Shown: positions 35,914 through 45,078 of the stretch, in pieces
Position numbering within the stretch: the stretch's first letter is position 1
Layout: each line of letters begins with the position of its first letter
DNA from: Methylopila sp. Yamaguchi
Lineage (GTDB): Bacteria; Pseudomonadota; Alphaproteobacteria; Rhizobiales; Methylopilaceae
Assembly (NCBI RefSeq): GCF_002897035.1
Contig: NZ_BAUX01000002.1
Span: 248,001 to 312,000, forward strand
Reading direction: 5' to 3'
DNA length: 64,000 bases
Program-made: the position numbers and the translations under genes
Notes under the pieces: model-generated
Seen by the model: only the letters and a program-made list of their open reading frames with translations
Databases searched by the model: none
What the model was told of the DNA's origin: nothing

Positions 35914-36831
35914 TTATCCCGGAAGTTTGTCGGGGCCGGTCCCGACGCGCTTGCCGCTCAGGGCCTCGAGCTGCAGCAGCAGAGCGGAGTGGTCGTAGTT
36001 CGAGCCGCCGAGCCCGTCGCGCAGCTCCACGAAGCGGTCGCGGACGTCCTGCAGCAGCGGCAGCGTCACGCCCGCCTCCGCCGCAGCGTCGAGCGCGGTT
36101 TCGAGGTCCTTCACCTGCAGCCGCACCGGCCCGCCGGGCACGAAGTTGCGCTCGACCATCCTGAGGCCGTGCTCCTGCAGGATGCGGCTTTCGGCGAAGC
36201 CGCCGCGGATCGCCTCGCGCACGGCGGCGGCGTCGGCGCCTCCGGCGGAGGCCAGCAGCAACGCCTCGGACACCGCGCCGATGGTCACCGCCACGATCAC
36301 CTGGTTCGCGAGCTTCGACAGCTGGCCGGCGCCGGACGGCCCAACGCGGATGGCGCGCCCCATGGGCTCGAACACCGGCTTGACGTCGTCGAAGGTCTCG
36401 GCCGCGCCGCCGGCCATGATCGCGAGCGTCCCCTCGGCCGCGCCGCGCGTGCCGCCGGAGACCGGCGCGTCGATGTGCCGAAGGCCCATCTCAGCGAGCT
36501 TCAGCGCGTGCTCGCGGGCGACCGCCGGCGGGATCGAGCTCATGTCGATCACGACGCCGCCCGGCTTCAGCGCGGCCGCCGCGCCGTCCGGCCCGAACAG
36601 CACCTCGCCGACGATCGCGCCGTTCTCCAGCATGGTCACGACGACATCCGCCTGCGCAGCCGCTGCGGCGGCGGTGGGCGCCACCGTCGCGCCGTCGGCC
36701 GTTAAAGCTTCAGCTTTGGCGAGCGTGCGGTTCCACGCGGTCACCGCGAAACCAGCGCCCAGCAGGCGGCGCGCCATCCACGCCCCCATGAGCCCGGTCC
36801 CAAGGAAGGCGATCGTCGGAACAGTTGTCAT
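35914..36831 (-). CDS. NAD(P)-dependent beta-hydroxyacid dehydrogenase (GarR/GlxR-like)
   Basis: A 305-residue dehydrogenase of the 3-hydroxyisobutyrate / tartronate semialdehyde reductase family. The Rossmann motif is FLGTGLMGAWMARRL at the N-terminus. The substrate-binding DAPVSGGTRGAAEGTLAIM (about 118-136), catalytic Lys in GAGQLSKLANQV (about 171) and KDLETALDAA are conserved. The exact substrate (tartronate semialdehyde, 3-hydroxyisobutyrate or a succinic semialdehyde type) is not fixed by sequence. It is a single gene, divergent from bglX. Confidence 0.9.
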   Translation of the reverse strand: MTTVPTIAFLGTGLMGAWMARRLLGAGFAVTAWNRTLAKAEALTADGATVAPTAAAAAAQADVVVTMLENGAIVGEVLFGPDGAAAALKPGGVVIDMSSIPPAVAREHALKLAEMGLRHIDAPVSGGTRGAAEGTLAIMAGGAAETFDDVKPVFEPMGRAIRVGPSGAGQLSKLANQVIVAVTIGAVSEALLLASAGGADAAAVREAIRGGFAESRILQEHGLRMVERNFVPGGPVRLQVKDLETALDAAAEAGVTLPLLQDVRDRFVELRDGLGGSNYDHSALLLQLEALSGKRVGTGPDKLPG

Positions 36832-37001
36832 GGCGTCGATCTTTCGTCGCGAGGATGCCGGCCGCGCGGTTATCGCCCTGCGGCCGCCCGGCGCGCAAGA
36901 GCGACCTGCGGCCCGTCGCCGCCCCCCGGTTCGCCATCGCAGCGGGATCGGCGATAGTGCCGGCCGCCCGCCCTTCCCTTTCCCGACCACGGATCGGAAC
37001 C

Positions 37002-39233
37002 ATGGACGCCCTAGCCCTGCTCCGCCCGCTCGGCGCCGCAGCCCTCGTCGCCTTCGCCCCTCTGGCCGCCTCCGCGCAGACCAGAGCCGCCGAGCCCAGC
37101 GGGCGCGTCGAGGAGTTGCTCTCGAAGATGACGCTCGAGGAGAAGATCGGGCAGCTCAACATGGTCTCGATCGTGCCCAACGTGGAGCCGGGCTACGACC
37201 GGATCGTGAAGGGCATCGCCGCCGGATCGGTCGGCAGCGTCTACAACGTGCACGGCGCGGACGACACGCGCGCGCTCCAGCGGGAGGCGGTGGAGAACTC
37301 CCGGCTCAAGATCCCGCTGTTCCTCGCGCTGGACGTCATCCACGGCTACCGCACGATCTTCCCGACGCCCCTTGCGCAGGCCGCGAGTTGGGACCTCGCC
37401 GCCATGGAGAAGGCCGAGCGCGTCGCGGCGCGGGAAGCCTCCGCCTCGGGGATCAACATGATCTTCGCGCCGATGCTCGACGTCAGCCGCGATCCGCGCT
37501 GGGGACGGGGCGTGGAGGGCATCGGCGAGAGCGCCTGGCTCGGCGCTCGCATCGCAGAGGCCCGGGTGCGCGGGCTCCAGGGGTCGGACCTCAAGGAACG
37601 CGGGAACGTGGTCTCCTGCGCGAAGCATTTCGGCGCCAACGGCGCGGCCGCCGGCGGGCGCGACTACACCGCCTCCGACCTCTCCGACCGGGCGGTGCGC
37701 GAGATCTACATGCCGCCGTTCGAGGCCGCCACCAAGGCCGGCGCGCGCTGCTTCATGGCGGCGCTGAACGCCAATGACGGCGTGCCGAGCGCCGCGAACA
37801 GCCACCTGATCGAGGAGGTTCTGCGGAAGGACTGGCGCTTCGACGGGATCGTCACCAGCGACTTCCTCGCCGTGAACGAGATCGTCAACCACGGCGTCGC
37901 CGCGGACCAGGCTGACGCGTCGCGGATCGCGATCAACGCCGGCACCGACGTCGACATGGAGAGCCAGGCCTATGTGAACCGCCTGCCTGAGCTCGTGCGC
38001 TCCGGGGCGGTCTCGCCCGCGCGGCTCGACGCTGCGGTGCGCCGGGTGCTGACGCTTAAGGAGGACCTCGGCCTGTTCGACGACCCCTACCGCGGCGCGA
38101 CGCCCGAGGGCGAGAAGGCCGCGCTGCTGACCCAGGCCAATCGCGACGCGGCGCAGGACATCGCCGAAAAATCGTTGGTGCTGCTCAAGAACGAGGGCGG
38201 GGTGCTGCCCTTCGCGAGAGACGTGAAGCGCGTCGGACTGGTGGGGCCGCTGGCCGAAGGCCAGGCCGACACGCTCGGCCCCTGGGCCGCGCGGGGCGTG
38301 CCGCCCGAGACCTCGACGCTCGCCAAAGGCCTCGCCGAGCGGCTCGGATCGTCCGCCGAGCTGACCGTCACGGCCGGAGGCTCGACCTTCGGCTCCAGCG
38401 ACGACGAGATCGCCGCCGCGGTCGAGACCGCCCGCCGCTCCGACGTCGTCGTGCTGGCGGTCGGCGAGCGCTTCAACCAGTCGGGCGAGGCCGCAAGCCG
38501 CGCGGACCTCGGCCTGCCCGGCGACCAAGAGCGGCTGGTCCGCGCCGTGCTCGCCGTCGGCAAGCCGACCGCCGTCGTGGTGTTCGCCGGGCGTCCGCTC
38601 GTGCTGACCGACATCGCCGTGCGGGCCAAGGCGCTGCTCTACGCCTGGCAGCCGGGCACAATGGGCGGCCTCGCCATCGCACGCACGCTGATGGGCGACG
38701 TGGCGCCGGTCGGGCGGCTGCCGATGACCTTCCCGCGCGCCGTCGGCCAAATCCCCACCACGCACGACCAGCGGCCGGGCGGGCGGCCGCCCGAGACGCC
38801 GGAGAAGCCCTACACCTCGAGCTACTCCGACGAGGGCCACGCCCCGCTCTTCGCCTTCGGTTACGGGCTGACCTACACCTCGTTCCATTACGGCCCGCCG
38901 AAGCTCGACCGCGACGCGATCAAAGACGGCGAAACCGCGAAGGTCTCGGTGTCGATCCGCAACGTCGGCGAACGGCCGGGCGTCGCCATGGCGCAGCTCT
39001 ACCTGCGCCCGGAGGTCGCCGCCGTCTCGCAGCCCGCAAAGGTCCTGCGCGGCTTCGGCCGGGTGGAGCTCGCGCCGGGCGAGACCAAGACCGTCACGCT
39101 CCCGGTCTCCGTGGCCGATTTCTCCTACTGGCGCACCGCCTCGGACTTCGTCGCGACGCCCGGCCCGATCAGGATCATGACCGGTCCGAACGCCGGCGAC
39201 ACCCAGGACGCGACGCTCGTCTACAAGCCGTAG
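37002..39233 (+). CDS. bglX: Periplasmic beta-glucosidase, GH3 (BglX-like)
   Basis: A 743-residue secreted glycosidase with signal peptide (LGAAALVAFAPLAASAQ). The N-terminal GH3 barrel starts TLEEKIGQLNMVS and holds PTPLAQAASWD, DVSRDPRWGRGVEGIGE, KHFGANGAAAGGRDY and the nucleophile Asp287 in GIVTSDFLAVNE. The second domain (KSLVLLKNEGGVLP) and a C-terminal fibronectin-III-like domain (from about 640) complete the BglX layout. It lies near opgGH and may trim or recycle glucans, but that is only positional inference. Confidence 0.94.
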   Translation: MDALALLRPLGAAALVAFAPLAASAQTRAAEPSGRVEELLSKMTLEEKIGQLNMVSIVPNVEPGYDRIVKGIAAGSVGSVYNVHGADDTRALQREAVENSRLKIPLFLALDVIHGYRTIFPTPLAQAASWDLAAMEKAERVAAREASASGINMIFAPMLDVSRDPRWGRGVEGIGESAWLGARIAEARVRGLQGSDLKERGNVVSCAKHFGANGAAAGGRDYTASDLSDRAVREIYMPPFEAATKAGARCFMAALNANDGVPSAANSHLIEEVLRKDWRFDGIVTSDFLAVNEIVNHGVAADQADASRIAINAGTDVDMESQAYVNRLPELVRSGAVSPARLDAAVRRVLTLKEDLGLFDDPYRGATPEGEKAALLTQANRDAAQDIAEKSLVLLKNEGGVLPFARDVKRVGLVGPLAEGQADTLGPWAARGVPPETSTLAKGLAERLGSSAELTVTAGGSTFGSSDDEIAAAVETARRSDVVVLAVGERFNQSGEAASRADLGLPGDQERLVRAVLAVGKPTAVVVFAGRPLVLTDIAVRAKALLYAWQPGTMGGLAIARTLMGDVAPVGRLPMTFPRAVGQIPTTHDQRPGGRPPETPEKPYTSSYSDEGHAPLFAFGYGLTYTSFHYGPPKLDRDAIKDGETAKVSVSIRNVGERPGVAMAQLYLRPEVAAVSQPAKVLRGFGRVELAPGETKTVTLPVSVADFSYWRTASDFVATPGPIRIMTGPNAGDTQDATLVYKP

Positions 39234-39389
39234 GGCGCTCGCGACCGCCGGTCCGTTCCCCGCCGTCATCTCGCCGGCTCGTCCGGGGGAGATCCCCTTG
39301 CTCGTGCGTGTTGGACCGCTGGATGCCCCGCACGAGTCGGCGCGCGACGCGGAAGGCTTAGCGTGGCCTGAGGTTCGCCCGGCCGCTCC

Positions 39390-39719
39390 TCAGTGCAGCC
39401 GGAACTCGGCTCGCACCGGCTTGAGCTCCGCCGGGCCGATCAGCGCCTTGTGGCCGACGCGGACGGAGTGGAGCATCCCCTCCAGCTCCTTCCGCCACCA
39501 TTCCAGAAACCGGCGCAACACGGGGTAGTTTGGCGCGTGGTCGTACTCCTGCCAGACATAAGACTGGAGCAGCCCCGGGTGGTCCGGCAGCCGGTAGAGG
39601 ATTTCGGCCGTCGTCAGGCCGTAGCCTTCGAGCTGGCGCGCGAAATCGCTCTTGGTCGTCAGGGGTGAGGCGTTCGCGGCCGGCGCAATCCCAGCCGCTC
39701 TGTCGTCGTATCCGATCAT
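39390..39719 (-). CDS. usg: Usg-family protein
   Basis: A 109-residue protein with the conserved core LEGYGLTTAEILYRLPDHPG, LLQSYVWQEYDHAPNYPVL and LEGMLHSVRVGHK, ending AEFRLH, as in the alphaproteobacterial Usg family. The name comes from an old link to tryptophan biosynthesis genes, but the function is unknown. The ATG at 39719 has GGAG 6 bp upstream; longer starts at 39731 or 39806 are possible. The stretch 39770-39850 upstream is noticeably AT-rich and probably holds its promoter. Confidence 0.85.
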   Translation of the reverse strand: MIGYDDRAAGIAPAANASPLTTKSDFARQLEGYGLTTAEILYRLPDHPGLLQSYVWQEYDHAPNYPVLRRFLEWWRKELEGMLHSVRVGHKALIGPAELKPVRAEFRLH

Positions 39720-40029
39720 GTCGAACTCCATCGCCGAACGGCGCGGTTTGCCGACGCGCCGTCTCCCACGGGAGAGATTTTGCAAGACGTTACATCTCCA
39801 TGACAATATCCAGAGGTTAACAATTTGCTAAAACATAGATATTAGCAGCAAGCGATGGTGAGTGCTAAGCGCGAATGCTTGCGGCCTACCCGGGACGACC
39901 TGCGCGCGATCCGAGACGAGGTGCGGTTCGTAACAGGCCCAGCCGCGCCGGGCCGCCAACAAAGGGCGCGCCGGCGTTCGACCCAGCCCGAAGCGCCGCC
40001 GAGAGGCGCCCAACGGAGACGCCGCTGAG

Positions 40030-40542
40030 ATGCGCACCGCCAGTCTCGTCGCCGCAGCGCTGCTGTGCCTCGTCGCCGCTCCCGCCCGAAGCGCTTGTTT
40101 CGACGCGTGTTTCGGCTCGAAGGTCGCCGCCGACTCCGACGACATCGCCGTCAAGGACGCAGCGACCGCCTGCCGACAGAGCTGCGACGCGGAGGCCCAG
40201 ACGGCGCTGGACCGGCAAGGTTTTGGCGCGCAGCTGAAGTCCTGCCGCGCCCATCCGATCAGCCTCGAGGAGTTCCGCAAGGTGCGCGGCGCGAGTCCCT
40301 CCTACCGGGTCCAGTCCAACATCTTCCTGTGGGACGTGAAAAACCCGTTCCCCGACAAAGTGCTCACCAAGATCGAAGTCTCGACCCAGACCATGGAGTT
40401 GAACGACCTTGCTTTCGTCGGGACGGGCCTTGTGCCGCCCTCCTCCACCGCCACCTTCGTGATCCCCGCCTTCTACGAGGGCTACCCCGCCGTGCGGTTT
40501 TCGGCGAAGGTCAGCGCCATATGGGCCTGCGACCTGAAGTGA
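40030..40542 (+). CDS. Hypothetical Cys-rich periplasmic protein
   Basis: A 170-residue exported protein with signal peptide (LVAAALLCLVAAPARSA). The mature part has paired Cys near its start (ACFDACFGSK, then TACRQSCDAEA and KSCRAH) and one close to the end (WACDLK), suggesting disulfides. The middle half (YRVQSNIFLWDVKNP...ISTQTMELND type strands) looks like a beta-sandwich. I do not recognise a family. A weak GGAGACG precedes the ATG. It is followed 35 bp later by a DUF488 gene. Confidence 0.7.
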   Translation: MRTASLVAAALLCLVAAPARSACFDACFGSKVAADSDDIAVKDAATACRQSCDAEAQTALDRQGFGAQLKSCRAHPISLEEFRKVRGASPSYRVQSNIFLWDVKNPFPDKVLTKIEVSTQTMELNDLAFVGTGLVPPSSTATFVIPAFYEGYPAVRFSAKVSAIWACDLK

Positions 40543-40577
40543 CCTGACCTCCGAATGACCGGCCGACGGACGTTTTG

Positions 40578-41048
40578 ATGACCGAGCTTTTCACCGTCGG
40601 ATACGAAAGCGCGACGCCCTCCTCGCTCGCGGACGCCTTGGTCGAAGCCGGCGTGGAGACGCTGGTCGACGTCCGGGCGGTCGCGAACTCCCGCCGGCCC
40701 GGGTTTTCGAAGCGCGCGCTCGCGGCCGAGGTCGAGGAGCGCGGCCTGAGCTATCTGCACCTGCGCGCGCTCGGCACTCCGGCGGATGGCCGCGCCGCCG
40801 CCCGCTCCGGCCGCCATGCCGAGATGCGTCGCATCTTCGAGGCCCATCTCGTCACCGAACCCGCGCAGGAGGAACTCGCCGCCCTCACGGCGCTCGCCGC
40901 GACGGGCCGGAAACTCTGCCTGCTCTGCTTCGAACGCGAGCCCGAGCATTGCCATCGCCTGATGATCGCCGAGCGCGTGGAAGAGCGTCTGCCCGACGTG
41001 GAGATCAGCCACATCCACCCGCTGACGGCGGCGTTCCTGGGCAAGTGA
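40578..41048 (+). CDS. DUF488-family protein
   Basis: A 156-residue protein of DUF488: TVGYESATPSSLADAL at the N-terminus, TLVDVRAVANSRRPGFSK (about 31-48), YLHLRALGTP and the Cys-rich KLCLLCFEREPEHCHR (about 116-131). The conserved Cys/His group suggests metal or nucleotide chemistry, but no activity is established. The ATG at 40578 is used; a TTG lies one codon upstream. Confidence 0.88.
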   Translation: MTELFTVGYESATPSSLADALVEAGVETLVDVRAVANSRRPGFSKRALAAEVEERGLSYLHLRALGTPADGRAAARSGRHAEMRRIFEAHLVTEPAQEELAALTALAATGRKLCLLCFEREPEHCHRLMIAERVEERLPDVEISHIHPLTAAFLGK

Positions 41049-41058
41049 CGCGAGGAGC

Positions 41059-41340
41059 TTAGGCCGCCTCGCCGATGCGCAGTTCCGTCCGCAGTCCGAT
41101 CACGTTCGCCATCGTGTAGAGCTTGTCGAGACTGAACAGATCGATCTTTCCACGCATCAGGTCGGAGACGCGGGGCTGCGTGACGCCGAGGCGCTTGGCC
41201 GCTTCGGCCTGGGTCCAGCGCTTGCGCCGAATGTGCGCCTCGATCGCCCTCATCAGTTCGGCCCGGACCTTCAGCGTCGCCGCCTCCGCGGGGTCGCTCT
41301 CGATCGCATCCCATACGCTGGGGAACCTTTCAGCGGCCAT
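41059..41340 (-). CDS. XRE-family antitoxin (HigA-like)
   Basis: A 93-residue helix-turn-helix protein. The Cro/C1-type HTH is visible as RRKRWTQAEAAKRLGVTQPR followed by VSDLMRGK (about 38-66). The start overlaps the toxin gene end by 11 bp, and toxin-first order is the rule for higBA. It should bind the toxin and repress the shared promoter, probably at the inverted repeat near 41683-41706. Confidence 0.88.
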   Translation of the reverse strand: MAAERFPSVWDAIESDPAEAATLKVRAELMRAIEAHIRRKRWTQAEAAKRLGVTQPRVSDLMRGKIDLFSLDKLYTMANVIGLRTELRIGEAA

Positions 41341-41677
41341 CTTCAAGCTCCTGAGTCAGCTCGCGATATCGCTTGGCGGCCAAGTCGAGATCGTTTCGAG
41401 AGGTCTTCTGCGTCTTCTTCTGGAAGCAATGGAGGACGTACACGACGCCCGCCAAGGCCGCGACGTAGATCACTCGGAAGGCGCCGCTCTGGTCGCGGAT
41501 GCGTATCTCGCGGACGCCTGCTCCGACCGTCGTCATCGGCTTCCAGTCCGAAGGCTCTTCGCCGTGCTGAACCTTGTCCAGCTGATAGCCTACGTCGCGT
41601 CGGGCCTCGTCCGGAAAAGCCTTGAGGTCGTCGAGCGACCGCCCTCGAAACTCCAACGGCTTTAGGTCTAGCCCCAT
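41330..41677 (-). CDS. RelE/HigB-like toxin (Gp49 family)
   Basis: A 115-residue toxin of the phage-derived Gp49-like/HigB group, predicted ribosome-dependent mRNA nuclease. Family features are LDDLKAFPDEARRDVGYQL, REIRIRDQSGAFRVIYVA and VYVLHCFQKKTQKT (about 80-93). The ATG at 41677 lies only 6 bases after a perfect TATAAT, so the message probably has no leader. It is followed by the antitoxin in an 11-bp overlap. Confidence 0.88.
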   Translation of the reverse strand: MGLDLKPLEFRGRSLDDLKAFPDEARRDVGYQLDKVQHGEEPSDWKPMTTVGAGVREIRIRDQSGAFRVIYVAALAGVVYVLHCFQKKTQKTSRNDLDLAAKRYRELTQELEDGR

Positions 41678-41682
41678 TAGCC

Positions 41683-41711
41683 GATTATACGAGAACTTAT
41701 ATAATCAGCAA
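41683..41711 (-). promoter_or_regulatory. Promoter/operator of the HigBA-like operon
   Basis: On the minus strand TTGCTG, a 16-bp spacer and TATAAT form a clear promoter, a consensus -10 rare in this GC-rich window. GATTATA (41683-41689) and TATAATC (41700-41706) are perfect inverted arms that overlap it, a likely antitoxin operator. The expected transcription start coincides with the toxin ATG. Confidence 0.7.
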
Positions 41712-41722
41712 CGCTGCGCCCC

Positions 41723-43273
41723 TTAGCCGTCATACGTGGCCGGCAGCCCGTCGAGGAACCGCGCGGCGTCGGCGCGGATCTCGGCGACGCGCTCGGTCGT
41801 CATCCGGGCCAAGTTGCGGTAGGGCATCGCCAGCCGATGGTTGTTCCCGAGCGTTCCTTCGTTCCGGATGAGAAAGTCCCAATACAAATAATTGAACGGA
41901 CAGGCGTTCTCGCCCGTCTTCGCCTTCACGTCGTAGCGGCAGCCTTTGCAGTAGTCCGACATTCGGTCGATGTAGGCGCCGGACGCCGCGTAGGGTTTTG
42001 ACGCCAACATCCCGCCGTCGGCGAACAGGGCCATGCCCTGCACGTTCGGCAGTTCCACCCACTCGTAGGCGTCGGCGTAGACCAGCAGATACCAATCCTG
42101 CACCTCCCGCGGGCGGAAACCGCCAAGCAGCGCGAAGTTGCCGAGCACCATCAGGCGCTGGATGTGATGGGCGTAGGCGTGGTCGCGGGTCTCGCCGACG
42201 CAGTGCGCGAGGCAGTTAAGGTCGGTCTCGGCGGTCCAGTAGAGGTCGGGAAGCTTCCGCTCGGCGCCGAGCGCGTTGGTGTCGCGGTACTCAGGCATCT
42301 TCAGCCAGTAGACGCCGCGAACATACTCCCGCCAACCAAGGATCTGCCTGACAAAGCCCTCAACTGCGTTCAGCGGCGCCGCGCCCGCCTTATAGGCCGC
42401 GACGGCGGCGTCGCAGACCTCGCGCGCCGTCAGCAGGCCGGCGTTGAGGTAGGGCGAGACGACGCCGTGGAACAGGAAGGGCTCGCCGGCCTTCATCGCG
42501 TCCTGATAGTCGCCGAAGCGCGGCAGGGCTTGGCGCACGAAGGCGTCCAGCGCCTCCAGCGCCTGCGTCCGGGTCCAGCCCCAGCCGTAGTGGTCGAGCG
42601 TCCCGAAGTTGTCGGGAAAGCGCGCCTCCACCAGCGCCATGACATCGCGGACCGCGGCGTCCGGCTCGAAGCGGGCGCGGGCGGGCGGCGTCACGCCCTT
42701 CGGGAGGCTCTTGCGGTTGTCAGGGTCGTAGTTCCACTGGCCGCCTTCCGGCGCCGCGCCGTCCATCAGCAGGCCGGTCTCCTTCCGCATCTCGCGGTAG
42801 AAGAACTCCATGCGCAGCCCTTTGCGGCCATGCGCCCAGGCCTCGAAGCGGGCGCGCGAGCACAGGAAGCGATCGTCCTCGCGAATGACGACGTCGACGT
42901 CGAGCTCCTCGCGCCAGTCCTGCATCATCTCGAGCACGCGCCATTCGCCGGGCTCCGTCAGCGTGAGCCGATCGCAGCCGTGGCGAGCGAGAGCGCGTCT
43001 CACTTCCCCGCCGAGCGAGCCGGCGTTCTCGGGGTCGTCGAGGGCGACGTAGTCCACGGTCACGCCTTCGTCGCGCAGCGCGCGGGCGAAGGCGCGCATC
43101 GCGGCGAACAGGAAGACGAGCTTCTGCTTGTGATGGCCGACGTAGGTCGCCTCCTCCATCACCTCCGCCAGCAGCACGACGTCCGCGGCGAGGTCGAGGT
43201 CCTTCAGCGAGGCGATCCCGCGGGTGAGCTGGTCGGCGAGGAGGAGGCGGAGGGTTCTGGCCACCGGCGACAT
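41723..43273 (-). CDS. Cryptochrome/photolyase-related protein with Fe-S cluster (FeS-BCP/PhrB type)
   Basis: A 516-residue flavoprotein of the prokaryotic (6-4) photolyase/CryB class. The N-terminal antenna domain (RLLLADQLTRGIASLKDLD) is followed by the FAD domain with LGWREYVRGVYW, HIQRLMVLGNFALLGG and the YADAYEWVELPNVQGM loop. Four Cys suit a 4Fe-4S cluster: one in LNCLAHC (about 350) and three in DYCKGCRYD and ENACPFNYLYWDFL. It repairs (6-4) photoproducts or acts in light signalling; the distinction needs experiment. It is a single gene. Confidence 0.93.
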   Translation of the reverse strand: MSPVARTLRLLLADQLTRGIASLKDLDLAADVVLLAEVMEEATYVGHHKQKLVFLFAAMRAFARALRDEGVTVDYVALDDPENAGSLGGEVRRALARHGCDRLTLTEPGEWRVLEMMQDWREELDVDVVIREDDRFLCSRARFEAWAHGRKGLRMEFFYREMRKETGLLMDGAAPEGGQWNYDPDNRKSLPKGVTPPARARFEPDAAVRDVMALVEARFPDNFGTLDHYGWGWTRTQALEALDAFVRQALPRFGDYQDAMKAGEPFLFHGVVSPYLNAGLLTAREVCDAAVAAYKAGAAPLNAVEGFVRQILGWREYVRGVYWLKMPEYRDTNALGAERKLPDLYWTAETDLNCLAHCVGETRDHAYAHHIQRLMVLGNFALLGGFRPREVQDWYLLVYADAYEWVELPNVQGMALFADGGMLASKPYAASGAYIDRMSDYCKGCRYDVKAKTGENACPFNYLYWDFLIRNEGTLGNNHRLAMPYRNLARMTTERVAEIRADAARFLDGLPATYDG

Positions 43274-43475
43274 ACGCGCCAATCGCCGCCGCGGTTCGCT
43301 TCCCGGCGTTCCGCTGCCTCAACGCGGCTCGGTGAACGCGACACGCCTCCCACGCTCCGCCGTCGCCGCTGGGCTCGTCCCGATATGACGGGGTGGATCA
43401 TGGCGTCACCGGAGGCGCCCCGAACGCAAAGCGGCGGCCCCGCGTCCCCGCGAAACCGCCGCTTTCAAATTCGGG

Positions 43476-43497
43476 CGCGCCGCTGAGTCGCGGCGCG
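43476..43497 (-). terminator. Possible hairpin terminator after the DUF2059 gene
   Basis: CGCGCCGC-gactca-GCGGCGCG on the minus strand, followed by CCCGAATTT. The T run is short, so strength is uncertain. Confidence 0.4.
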
Positions 43498-43505
43498 GGC
43501 TCCGT

Positions 43506-44012
43506 TCAGATGTCGTGGCCGCGCTTCTTCATTTCCTGCCGCATGCGGCTCACCACGTCCTGGCTCATCTGGCGGCTCCAGGCGTTGGTCTTCTCGTAGC
43601 TGGCCTGCAGCACCGCGGGCAGGACCTGCACCAGCTTCTTGCCCGAAGGGGTGGTATAGAAGGTCTTGATGTCGGTCAGCTCCTGGTCCGTGAACCGCTC
43701 GGCGTAGACCGCCGCGACGTCGTTGAGCAGTTGCTCGCGGCGCGCTTCGAACTCGGGCTGCAGCGTCTTGATGACCTCGTCGAAGTCCTTCGACAGCTCG
43801 GGCCGCGTACGGACGAAGGTGCGCTTCGCCTCGTCGAGAAAGATCGGCACGATGCCGTCGAAGGTCTCGGCGGCGCCGGAGACGTCGATCACCTCCCGCG
43901 CGGTCTTGAGTTTCGCCTCCTGCGTTTCGTCGGCCCAGGCCGGCGCGACGGAGACGGCGAGGGCGAGCCCGGCCGCGGCGCCGATCCGGCGCAGGGCGAT
44001 GCGAAACGTCAT
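43506..44012 (-). CDS. DUF2059 periplasmic protein
   Basis: A 168-residue exported protein: signal peptide ([17 protein letters not shown], cleavage near 28) and a helical DUF2059 domain (about 70-150) with [20 protein letters not shown] and [22 protein letters not shown] lies 6 bp before the ATG, which also overlaps the rpiA stop (ATGA). DUF2059 proteins have no assigned role. The link with rpiA is seen in many alphaproteobacteria. Confidence 0.88.
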   Translation of the reverse strand: MTFRIALRRIGAAAGLALAVSVAPAWADETQEAKLKTAREVIDVSGAAETFDGIVPIFLDEAKRTFVRTRPELSKDFDEVIKTLQPEFEARREQLLNDVAAVYAERFTDQELTDIKTFYTTPSGKKLVQVLPAVLQASYEKTNAWSRQMSQDVVSRMRQEMKKRGHDI

Positions 44013-44743
44013 GCGAATCTCCTTGAGGCTTCCGGGACCGAGCGGCCCTGCGGCTCGATCGTGACGACGCCGTTCGCGCTCGCGACGAGCGCGAGGTCGG
44101 CGAGGCCGATGAACAGTCCGTGCTCCACGACGCCGGGGATGGCCGCGAGCGCCGCGGCGAGTTCCTCCGGCCGATCGATGCGGCCGAACTTGCCGTCGAC
44201 GATGTAGTGGCCGCCGTCCGTCACGATCGGGCAGGCGTCCTCCGCTCGGCGCATGTCGATCTCGCCGGAGAGGCCGAGGTCGCGCGCGACGCGCTCGACG
44301 GCGCGGCGGGTGGTCTCCTTGCCGAACGGCACGACCTCGATCGGAAGCGGGAAGCGGCCGAGCGTGTCGACGAGCTTGGAGTCGTCGGCGATGACGATCA
44401 TGCGCTTTGAGGCGAAGGCCACGATCTTCTCGCGCAGCAACGCCGCGCCGCCGCCCTTGATCAGGCGCAGCTGGGGGTCGATCTCGTCCGCGCCGTCCAC
44501 CGTCAGGTCGAGCTCAGGCTCTTCCTTCAGCGTCGTCAGCGGCACGCCGTAGCGCTCGGCGAGCTCCCGGGTCGACTCGGAGGTCGGCACGCCGACCACG
44601 TCGAGGCCCTGGCTCACCTTCTCGCCCAGCAGCTCCACGAACAGCGCGGCCGTGGAGCCGGTGCCGAGGCCGAGCTTCATGCCCGGCCGCACATGCGCAA
44701 GCGCGGCCTCCGCCGCGGCGCGTTTGAAATCGTCGATGCTCAA
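44009..44743 (-). CDS. rpiA: Ribose-5-phosphate isomerase A
   Basis: A 244-residue isomerase of the pentose phosphate pathway (ribose-5-phosphate to ribulose-5-phosphate). Substrate-binding motifs are [13 protein letters not shown] (about 26), [11 protein letters not shown] (about 80) with the catalytic Asp, and [14 protein letters not shown] (about 95). [15 protein letters not shown] is near the end. Length is somewhat above E. coli RpiA (219) through a short C-terminal tail. It leads rpiA-DUF2059. Confidence 0.96.
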   Translation of the reverse strand: MSIDDFKRAAAEAALAHVRPGMKLGLGTGSTAALFVELLGEKVSQGLDVVGVPTSESTRELAERYGVPLTTLKEEPELDLTVDGADEIDPQLRLIKGGGAALLREKIVAFASKRMIVIADDSKLVDTLGRFPLPIEVVPFGKETTRRAVERVARDLGLSGEIDMRRAEDACPIVTDGGHYIVDGKFGRIDRPEELAAALAAIPGVVEHGLFIGLADLALVASANGVVTIEPQGRSVPEASRRFA

Positions 44744-45078
44744 GGGGTCCCTGTCCTTTTCAGCCGGCGAGGCCGGCGACGAGCGAGGTGGCGTCTGCGC
44801 GGACGCCGCGCCGCGGACCGCCGCGGCGCCGGCCTGCGTGCGCGGCGCCGAGGCGCGGCCGCATGGCCAAGATTACCCTAGAAGTGATGCCGCCTGAGGC
44901 GGATTCAATGACGTCGCGCATGCCGTATAGCCGCTCATCGTCCCGCGCATGAAAAGCAGACGGCGGCCGTTCGACTGGCCACGTCGGCGTATTCGTCCGC
45001 CCGGAATGACGTCTTCGTCCCCGGAATGACGGCGACATACCACACCCGGACGCGGACCGGCCAGACCCGTCGCGGCCC
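44744..45078. other. Intergenic region with degenerate repeats
   Basis: The 335-bp gap between rpiA and the exported protein at 45079 has no convincing gene. CCGGAATGACGTCTTCGTC and CCGGAATGACGGCGAC (44998-45035) are direct repeats of the CCGGAATGAC type that is common between genes in rhizobia. The part next to rpiA must hold its promoter. Confidence 0.45.

Noticed and set aside
39816-39832. TTAAC-AATTTGC-TAAA as a CtrA site near usg
   Set aside because: The second half is CTAA/TAAA at the wrong spacing or with a mismatch, and an AT-rich stretch makes such matches likely by chance.
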